A DNA stretch of 11,120 bases from Actinomycetota bacterium (GTDB lineage Bacteria > Actinomycetota > Humimicrobiia > Humimicrobiales > Humimicrobiaceae): contig JADHVN010000045.1 in the NCBI GenBank assembly GCA_016783995.1, positions 1 through 11,120 of the forward strand, given 5' to 3'. The position numbers and the translations under genes are program-made. Of the stretch, positions 4,570-11,120 are shown piece after piece. Below the pieces are notes generated by a model that had not been told where the DNA came from, ran no database searches, and saw only the letters and a program-made list of their open reading frames with translations. Numbering within the stretch: the stretch's first letter is position 1; every line of letters starts with the position of its first letter.

Positions 4570-7401
4570 ATGATGAGCCCAAAGCGTAAAAAACTAGGCG
4601 GATGTTTAAAGTTCTTCATATTTATAGCAGCAGCAATTTTTTTAATTGCCGCATTTATAGGAGTAGCTTTAACTCTATATTATATCAATACATTACCAAC
4701 GCTCGAAGAACTTACTCCCTCACCAATTGCTCAAACTTCTAAAGTTTATGCTCTGGACGGTAGCCTAATTACCGAATTTCACGCCGGGGAAAACAGGGAA
4801 ATTATTTCTTTTAATGAAATGTCCCCTTATATCAAAGATGCTATTGTGGCAGTTGAAGATAAAAGATTCTTAGAACACCAGGGAGTTGATTATATAAGAA
4901 TTATAGGAGCTTTTATAGCGGATCTAAAAGCCGGTGAATGGGTTCAGGGTGCCAGTACTATTACCCAGCAATATGTAAAAAATATTTATTTTAGCCCTGA
5001 AAAAACATTTCGCAGAAAAATTAATGAAGCTCTTATTGCCATTCAGCTTGAGAGAAATTACACAAAGGATAAAATTCTGGAAATGTATTTAAATACCATA
5101 AATTTCGGATCCGGGACATATGGAATAGAGAAAGCCTCTGAAATATATTTTGGTAAAAATGCAAGCGAATTAGACCTGCCACAGTCTGCTCTAATGGCAG
5201 GTCTTGTAAGAGCTCCCGAAATATATTCACCATTCAATGATATGGAAAAAGCAAAATTAAGAAGAGATCTTGTATTACAATTAATGTATGAACAGGAATT
5301 AATTGAAACCGGCCAGTATCTTAACGCATTGGCTGCGCCAATAACCTTAAACGAGAAATCAACTGTTGGCCCTGATCAATTTAGCAGCAGAATAGCTCCA
5401 TACTTTGTAGACTATGTAAAGCAGAATCTTTATAACCAAAAATTTACTGATTATGATGTATTTAAAGGAGGGCTCCGGATTTATACAACTCTGGATATTA
5501 ATTTACAGAAAAAAGCTGAAAATGCAGTAAAAAAAGTTTTCCCTGAAGATATTGGACCTTCCTACTCACTAATCAGTATAGACCCAGATAACGGCTATAT
5601 TTATGCTCTAATAGGTGGAAAGGACTACAGCACCAGTAAATTCAATATTGCAACACAGGGAAAAAGACAGCCCGGCTCTGTGTTTAAAGTACTGGTGCTT
5701 ATGGAATCAATAATGCAGAACTTTTCTCCAAAGAATACTTTTAATCCAAATGGTCCTATTACAATAGACATGGAAGAGGGTCCGGATTGGAGAGTTGATA
5801 ATTATGGCGGACAAAAATTCGGCAGTGACAAGATGTCTGTAGTAGACGGAACAATTTATTCTGTAAATGTTGTTTATGCGCAATTAATAATGAAAGTCGG
5901 AGCTGAAAACGTAGAGAACCTATGCAATGAAATGGAAATTTATGATATTGGAAATAATCCGGCAATTGCCATTGGTGGGCTTGAAACAGGCATAACTCCC
6001 CTTGATTTAAGTAAAGTTTTCTCTACTCTTGCTTCTGGCGGTATTTACCGACAGCCTGTATGTATTTTAAAGATAACTGATTACCAGGGAAACATTTTAT
6101 ACCAATATGACCCGGACAAAAATGAATCAAACCATAGAGTGCTTGAAAAACCGATAGCATACTATGTTACACAGATCCTAAAAAAAGTTATAGAAAGTGG
6201 AACCGGCAGAGGAGCTAATATCGGCAGGCCAGCTGCCGGTAAGACCGGCACCACAGATGGTCCTAACGATGCCTGGTTTGCAGGCTATACTCCGGAAATG
6301 GTCACTGTTGTGTGGATGGGTTACCCTGAATCAAATAAACCTATGGAACCTATAAATGGCAGAGTAGTTGTAGGTGGAACTTACCCTGCGGATATATGGA
6401 GGGAATTTATGAGTTCAGCACTGGAAGACCTTCCGGTTTCAGATTTCGATATACCGGATAAAAAATTAATTGATATTGAGGTTTGCTCTGAATCTAATCT
6501 TCTTACTACATTCTGGTGCCCTGAGGAGACCGTTGAATGGCACATATTTATCGAAGGAGAGGAGCCTGAAGATATCTGTAATATACACAATAAGGTTGAA
6601 GTCCCTGATGTTGTAGGATTGAACTTTGAGGAAGCAAAACAATTATTTGAAAATTTATATTTTGTAGTTGAAGAGATTTATGATTTTGATGAAACCTATA
6701 ACCAGGATATAATTTTTAAACAAAACCCGGAGGCAGGTACTACACTGGAGTCACTCAATGGTGAGAAATTAAGTATTACTCTATATGTTAGTAAAGGTAA
6801 AAAGACTTTTAGTATGCCTGAACTTATAGGGCTGAATCTTAGTGAGGCAAAACAAATTATAGAAAGCCTTGAACTTGTACTGGATAATATAATATATGGA
6901 TTCAGCAATGAACAGCCGATTGATAAAATATTCGATCAGAGTCCTGTTCCGGATTCTGAGGTCTCTAAATCAACCGGAGTAATTTTATATGTAAGCAAAG
7001 GCGAAAATCCTCAAGTCTTGATTCCCGATGTTATAGGGATGACAAAAGAAGAAGCAATAGATATATTAAATAACGCTGGTTTTAATGCTATTTCTGTAAT
7101 AGAGGGAAAAACTTTTGAAGAAAATAGCAACGAAAAGGACAAGGTATTTGCTCAAATCCCTGTAAGTGGAACTCTTTATAATAAATCCCTGGAAATAATT
7201 ATCAATATAAGCAAGGGTATAAAAGTGCCGGACGTTCTAAATATGACTAAAGGAGATGCTGTAACCACACTTGAAAGCTTGGGATTTGTTGTTGAGATAT
7301 CTCCCAATGCTGCTGCTACCGGTGCAGTTATAAATCAGATACCAAAAGCAGATACATATCTAAATTATGGTTCAAAAGTCACAATAGAAGTTAAGGAATA
7401 G
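4570..7401 (+). CDS. ponA: Class A penicillin-binding protein with four PASTA repeats
   Basis: This 943-residue bifunctional enzyme polymerises glycan strands and cross-links peptidoglycan outside the membrane. After a short basic cytoplasmic tail, residues 14-38 form the membrane anchor. The GT51 transglycosylase domain (about 60-235) has catalytic EDKRF (Glu96), QGASTITQQ (126-134) and RKINE (149-153). The transpeptidase domain has the active-site SVFK (Ser370-Lys373), SVN (431-433) and KTG (558-560). A Cys-containing linker (C639, C650, C670) of the kind common in these proteins precedes four PASTA repeats, about 676-742, 745-812, 816-882 and 884-942, each opening with a P-D/E-V/L-x-x-x-x-x-x-A pattern. 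All catalytic motifs are intact. Two adjacent ATGs (4570 and 4573) are possible starts; neither has a strong ribosome-binding site. It is divergent from tyrS and monocistronic, since its only downstream neighbour is convergent. The symbol is a family-level choice (equivalents: mrcA, pbp1A). Confidence 0.96.
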   Translation: MMSPKRKKLGGCLKFFIFIAAAIFLIAAFIGVALTLYYINTLPTLEELTPSPIAQTSKVYALDGSLITEFHAGENREIISFNEMSPYIKDAIVAVEDKRFLEHQGVDYIRIIGAFIADLKAGEWVQGASTITQQYVKNIYFSPEKTFRRKINEALIAIQLERNYTKDKILEMYLNTINFGSGTYGIEKASEIYFGKNASELDLPQSALMAGLVRAPEIYSPFNDMEKAKLRRDLVLQLMYEQELIETGQYLNALAAPITLNEKSTVGPDQFSSRIAPYFVDYVKQNLYNQKFTDYDVFKGGLRIYTTLDINLQKKAENAVKKVFPEDIGPSYSLISIDPDNGYIYALIGGKDYSTSKFNIATQGKRQPGSVFKVLVLMESIMQNFSPKNTFNPNGPITIDMEEGPDWRVDNYGGQKFGSDKMSVVDGTIYSVNVVYAQLIMKVGAENVENLCNEMEIYDIGNNPAIAIGGLETGITPLDLSKVFSTLASGGIYRQPVCILKITDYQGNILYQYDPDKNESNHRVLEKPIAYYVTQILKKVIESGTGRGANIGRPAAGKTGTTDGPNDAWFAGYTPEMVTVVWMGYPESNKPMEPINGRVVVGGTYPADIWREFMSSALEDLPVSDFDIPDKKLIDIEVCSESNLLTTFWCPEETVEWHIFIEGEEPEDICNIHNKVEVPDVVGLNFEEAKQLFENLYFVVEEIYDFDETYNQDIIFKQNPEAGTTLESLNGEKLSITLYVSKGKKTFSMPELIGLNLSEAKQIIESLELVLDNIIYGFSNEQPIDKIFDQSPVPDSEVSKSTGVILYVSKGENPQVLIPDVIGMTKEEAIDILNNAGFNAISVIEGKTFEENSNEKDKVFAQIPVSGTLYNKSLEIIINISKGIKVPDVLNMTKGDAVTTLESLGFVVEISPNAAATGAVINQIPKADTYLNYGSKVTIEVKE

Positions 7402-7455
7402 GTTTAAGAACAGGAAACCGAAGAAGAATAATACTAATATAAATAATTATCTTAT

Positions 7456-9777
7456 TTATTCTACTCCACGAAACAAATGCCCTTTTGAATAGTTTCTAAA
7501 CAAGTTATCATCCTGCAGATAAGAAGTAAAAATTTTATATTTTTTGATGCCCTTGTTATAAAGAATATCTATTGCCTCTCTGTAACTTCTCAGTACCTTA
7601 TAGAAATCTTTTTTCTCCAGGAATCTACTATCTATAATAATATTGTTGATCCTGCTATCTTTTATATTGTCAAGATTAAATAAAGTGCAGGTATTACTTG
7701 AATTAAAAATTATCATATTTTCGTTATAATCTGAACTGACCGGAAACCTGTAACCTTTAATGTCCTCTATGTAAAAATTACCACCGCAAGCTTTGTTTGT
7801 AAGGAATTTAATTTTATATCTGGAATTCATAACCGGAAAGTAACCTTGACCAAAAATGGAAAATTCTATTTCATCCTTAAATAAATTTTCTGCATTCGAT
7901 ATTATTTTTAAAATTTCTTCCAGGTTTAGTTCCGGAGAAAGCTCTATTCCTTTCAGAATTACATTATCACTCAGTAAATCTTTAAAAAATACAACTGACA
8001 GGCTATTGAATAAGTTAAAATTAAAGCTTAAATACAGGTTAATATCAGGCTTGTCTTTACAGCCTATTTCGTTTAATAATTCCAGTACTCCCGGATTTGA
8101 TATTTTAAAATTGTTTAATCCGGAATCCAGTAATTTTAAAATATTTTTTTTCAGCGATATAAAATCATCGTCATATAAAATTGACGGGGTATTAATCGAT
8201 ATTTTTATATCTTTAAATTCATTATATTTTTTTAAGGATTTAATTAAGCTGGCCTTGAAATTGCTGCCATATACCATTTCTTTGAAATTGCTGTAAATAA
8301 TATGAGTTATTCCTTTATCTACAGCAGGTTCAATGCACTCCTGTTCATATATATAGGCAGAAAGAGTCAATTTACGTTCTGGTTCTTCCCCGGCGGCTTT
8401 ATTATTTTTTAATAGAAACTTACTTAAGTAATTTTCAATTTCCTTTTCATTTATTTTATTGTCCGGAGTTTTTACCCTGGAAAGTACTGCTGCACTATCT
8501 TTATTAATATCATATTTAAACAAAGATTTGGCTTCATCATCTATTTTCTTATCAAAATATTTAAATACTCTATCTTTTTCTAAAATACTATTTCTTTTAT
8601 TTAGTGTAATTTCATATGTATATCTCTTATCTTTTTCATCTATCAGTTTAAAGTTTCCAATATTTATCCGGCTGTTGCCCTTTTTAGTCCATATTTCGAT
8701 AATATCTCCTTTATTTATTTTCCATCTGCTTCTTATGTAAATAGATTTTACCAGTAAATTTTTTCTATTATCATTACCTTCATAATCTATCTTATAAACT
8801 CTGCCTAAAAAATTTCCGATACTTCCTGATTTTTTTAATGATATGATTTCCTTCGGGTACTTTTGTTTTAAATATCCAGTTCTCATTTCTCTTGAAAATA
8901 TTTGTGCCAGTTTATAAAAGTCGTATTCATCTACATTAAAATTTAAAGGATTCTCATAATACAGATCTATATATTTTCTGTAAATTTTAGTGACCATACC
9001 TACATATTCCGGAGATTTCATTCTTCCTTCTATTTTTAGGGCACTGATTCCTGCTGCTATAATTTCGGGTATAATATCCAGTATACAAAGATCACTCTTA
9101 CTAAATATATAACCTCCATCCGCTATAATATAATTATATTTACCGGCATCTCTTTCAAGAAGCTTATATTTCATCCGGCAGGGCTGGGTACATTTCCCTC
9201 TGTTACCGCTTCTACCTCCTACAAATGAACTGAAATAACAGCTTCCCGAGTATGAATAGCACTGAGAACCATGACCGAATACCTCTATTTCCATCAACTT
9301 TTTTTTGCATAAATCTTTTATTTCGTCCAGAGTCATTTCTCTAGCAAGGATGACTCTTTTAAATCCAAGATTGCCTGACAATTTTAATGAATAAATATTA
9401 TGAATGTTAAGTTGTGTACTTGCATGAATTGGAATAGTCTTAAACAAATCTTTTAGAATTTTATATATACCATAGTCCTGAATAATAATTCCGTCAGAAC
9501 ATATATAAATGTATTCGTTCAGGAAATTTATTACCTCTGGTATTTCTCTATCTTTTACCAGTGTATTTAAGGTTAAATACACTTTTACACCACGACTGTG
9601 AGCAAAGACTACTGCTTTTTTTATTTGATTTATATCAAAATTTTCAGCATATGCTCTGGCACCAAATTTTTTATATCCCAGATAAACAGAATCAGCACCA
9701 GCATTAACCGCTGCTACCAATTGATCCCAACCTCCTGCCGGTGCTGTCAGCTCTATTTTATTTATGGTGTGATTCAT
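7456..9777 (-). CDS. U32 family protein with DUF3656-like domain (RlhA-like)
   Basis: This 773-residue protein starts with ELTAPAGGWDQLVAAVNAGADSV-type sequence typical of U32 N-termini, which supports the ATG at 9777. The U32 signature E-V-F-G-H-G-S-x-C-x6-C lies at 165-180. Cys173, Cys180, Cys196 and Cys200 (GNRGKCTQPC) are the conserved set that ligates an Fe-S cluster in characterised relatives. LKIEGRMKSPEYVG (247-260) is also family-diagnostic. A beta-rich DUF3656-like section follows (about 320-430), then a second barrel-like half ending in the conserved GHLFRGVE. U32 proteins include RlhA (23S rRNA hydroxylation), TrhP (tRNA hydroxylation) and UbiU/UbiV. The domain order and length best fit the RlhA-type group, so an RNA hydroxylation role is an inference; peptidase activity is the older family label. 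It lies 24 bp after argH and is probably in the same transcript. No clear ribosome-binding site is seen. Confidence 0.93.
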   Translation of the reverse strand: MNHTINKIELTAPAGGWDQLVAAVNAGADSVYLGYKKFGARAYAENFDINQIKKAVVFAHSRGVKVYLTLNTLVKDREIPEVINFLNEYIYICSDGIIIQDYGIYKILKDLFKTIPIHASTQLNIHNIYSLKLSGNLGFKRVILAREMTLDEIKDLCKKKLMEIEVFGHGSQCYSYSGSCYFSSFVGGRSGNRGKCTQPCRMKYKLLERDAGKYNYIIADGGYIFSKSDLCILDIIPEIIAAGISALKIEGRMKSPEYVGMVTKIYRKYIDLYYENPLNFNVDEYDFYKLAQIFSREMRTGYLKQKYPKEIISLKKSGSIGNFLGRVYKIDYEGNDNRKNLLVKSIYIRSRWKINKGDIIEIWTKKGNSRINIGNFKLIDEKDKRYTYEITLNKRNSILEKDRVFKYFDKKIDDEAKSLFKYDINKDSAAVLSRVKTPDNKINEKEIENYLSKFLLKNNKAAGEEPERKLTLSAYIYEQECIEPAVDKGITHIIYSNFKEMVYGSNFKASLIKSLKKYNEFKDIKISINTPSILYDDDFISLKKNILKLLDSGLNNFKISNPGVLELLNEIGCKDKPDINLYLSFNFNLFNSLSVVFFKDLLSDNVILKGIELSPELNLEEILKIISNAENLFKDEIEFSIFGQGYFPVMNSRYKIKFLTNKACGGNFYIEDIKGYRFPVSSDYNENMIIFNSSNTCTLFNLDNIKDSRINNIIIDSRFLEKKDFYKVLRSYREAIDILYNKGIKKYKIFTSYLQDDNLFRNYSKGHLFRGVE

Positions 9778-9801
9778 TTTGGAAATCTGAAATATGAATT
9801 C

Positions 9802-11120
9802 TTAAGCGTCGATGTACTTTATGATTTTCTCAAATTTAGGAGTCCTTTTGATTAAATCTTTAAGTTTGTTCCCACTATCTTTTATTTTTTTCTTTCCTGA
9901 TTCAATATTTAAAATTACCTGCCCTTTCTCTGTACCGCATTCCACTTTTTTACTTGATATACATGACTGAATTTCTACCATATCATGTATATCACTTTCA
10001 AAATAGGGCGAATAATTTTTAAGCTCCTCCATCTCTAAATCTTTGAATGATATCTTTTTATCAATACAAAACCTTACAATCTTTCCTACAATGTTATGCG
10101 CTTTTCTAAAACTTTCACCTTTCTTTACCAGATAGTCAGCAATATCGGTAGCTTCTAAAAATCCCTCTTTCAGGGCATTATTAATTTTTATACTATTGAA
10201 TTTTATTTTCTCAAGTAATTTAGAAAATATTTCAACACTGGCAGAGGTTTCCTTATAAGCACTGAGTAGTATTTTTTTATCTTCCTGAAGATCCCTGTTA
10301 TAGGTTGAAGGCAAGCCTTTAAGCAGTATCATTGACTGCAGGAGACTGCCAATAACCAGGGAGCTCTTGCCCCTTATTAACTCCAGAACATCGGGATTCT
10401 TTTTTTGAGGCATTATGCTGCTGCCTGTACAAAAATCTTCATCTATTTCAATAAATGAAAACTCACTAGTGTTATATATTATAAGGTCTTCACATAACCT
10501 GCTCAGATGCAGCATTATCTTGCTGCAGGAATATATAAAATCTATTATAAAATCCCTGTTTCCTACTATATCCATACTATTAGAATCAAGATCTTTAAAT
10601 TCAAGAAGTTCTTTTAGTAGTTTTCTATCCAGCTTATATCCACTTCCTGCACAGGCTGCAGCTCCCAGCGGCATATAATCGCAGGTTTCAAAATTGAAAA
10701 AAAGGTTGTAGGTATCCCTCTCAAACTTTTTAAAAAAAGAGAGGAAGTAATGTGAAAGCAAAACAGGCTGGGCCTTTTGCATATGGGTATAAGCTGGAAT
10801 AATAATATCGATTTTACTTTCTGCAATTTTTAATATATTTCCCTGCAGAGCTAAAATCTTACTTATTATATCTATTAAGGCATCTTTTATAAACAGTTTT
10901 TCATCCAGCACAACCTGGTCGTTCCTGCTCCTTCCGGTATGAATTTTCATGCCTGTATCTCCAATTATTTTTCCCAGTTCAGATTCAACCAGACTGTGAA
11001 TATCTTCATAAAGACTCGTATCAATACTACCTTCCTCAATATTTTTTTTGACAGTTTTTAGGCCGTAAAGAATTTTTTTAAGCTCATCATCCGTGATAAT
11101 TCCGATCTTATTAAGTCCTA
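9802..11120 (-). CDS. argH: Argininosuccinate lyase, N-terminus cut by window edge
   Basis: The frame is open through to the right edge, giving 438 visible codons; an internal ATG at 10950 is not the true start because GLNKIGIITDDELKKIL and EDIHSLVE upstream of it align with conserved ArgH sequence. About 45 N-terminal residues are missing. The enzyme splits argininosuccinate to arginine and fumarate, the last step of arginine synthesis. Counting visible residues, HTGRSRNDQ lies at 60-68, the AYTHMQKAQPV catalytic-His segment at 109-119, and the fumarase/ASL superfamily signature GSSIMPQKKNPD with the catalytic serine at 232-243. EATDIADYLVKKGESFRKAH (322-341) is typical. Small oddities are NRDF where SDRD is usual, and about 16 extra residues after the normal C-terminus. 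It is followed 24 bp later by the U32 gene. An arginine gene cluster may lie beyond the edge (argG is a common partner), but this is not visible. Confidence 0.97.
   Translation of the reverse strand, partial: GLNKIGIITDDELKKILYGLKTVKKNIEEGSIDTSLYEDIHSLVESELGKIIGDTGMKIHTGRSRNDQVVLDEKLFIKDALIDIISKILALQGNILKIAESKIDIIIPAYTHMQKAQPVLLSHYFLSFFKKFERDTYNLFFNFETCDYMPLGAAACAGSGYKLDRKLLKELLEFKDLDSNSMDIVGNRDFIIDFIYSCSKIMLHLSRLCEDLIIYNTSEFSFIEIDEDFCTGSSIMPQKKNPDVLELIRGKSSLVIGSLLQSMILLKGLPSTYNRDLQEDKKILLSAYKETSASVEIFSKLLEKIKFNSIKINNALKEGFLEATDIADYLVKKGESFRKAHNIVGKIVRFCIDKKISFKDLEMEELKNYSPYFESDIHDMVEIQSCISSKKVECGTEKGQVILNIESGKKKIKDSGNKLKDLIKRTPKFEKIIKYIDA

Noticed and set aside
7439..7459. 8-bp hairpin ATAAATAA/TTATTTAT between the convergent PBP and U32 genes, and a 5-bp GGTTT/AAACC hairpin at 7401-7419
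   Set aside because: The first is all A-T with no T-run on either strand and overlaps the U32 stop codon; the second has no T-run. Neither is a credible terminator, although termination must happen somewhere here.
7856..8740. Plus-strand open frames inside the U32 gene and similar frames opposite rny, tyrS, the PBP gene and argH
   Set aside because: They are antisense to strongly supported coding regions, have hydrophobic low-complexity translations and no ribosome-binding sites.

Overview
This is an AT-rich (about one third G+C by eye) chromosomal window. It carries five well-recognised bacterial genes and one less familiar gene, in short transcription units. RNase Y, a class A penicillin-binding protein with PASTA repeats, a TyrZ-like tyrosyl-tRNA synthetase and a large U32 protein together suggest an anaerobic low-GC Bacillota-like lineage, or a deep-branching relative such as Atribacterota. 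That placement is inference and weakly held.

Layout. Positions 1-1066 (minus) hold the N-terminal 355 codons of a MutL/GHKL-type ATPase that runs off the left edge. Its start overlaps the end of rny (RNase Y, 1056-2597, minus) by 11 bp. A 499-bp gap follows, with a good promoter, a long structured leader and an intrinsic terminator placed just before the rny ribosome-binding site. tyrS (3097-4332, minus) follows. A 237-bp divergent region, with a pair of 26-nt direct repeats lying between two candidate promoters, separates tyrS from a class A PBP gene (4570-7401, plus). That gene converges, with a 54-bp gap, on a U32/DUF3656 protein gene (7456-9777, minus). The U32 gene lies 24 bp downstream of argH (9802-11120, minus), which is cut by the right edge.

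Function. The window covers RNA decay (rny), tyrosine charging (tyrS), cell-wall synthesis (PBP), arginine synthesis (argH), a probable RNA-modifying or protease-like Fe-S protein (U32) and an unassigned ATPase. No defence island, phage, IS, CRISPR array, rRNA or tRNA was seen.

The most interesting element is the rny leader. Its 5' end (2968-2940) can form an unbroken 29-bp helix, including six G-U wobbles, with 2661-2633. That helix occupies the upstream arm and loop of the terminator, so the two folds exclude each other. All six departures from Watson-Crick pairing are G-U only when the minus strand is the RNA, which is the strand carrying the promoter and terminator. This looks like a conditional attenuator in front of an RNase gene, possibly autoregulatory. 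A degenerate MITE with terminal inverted repeats is the main alternative.
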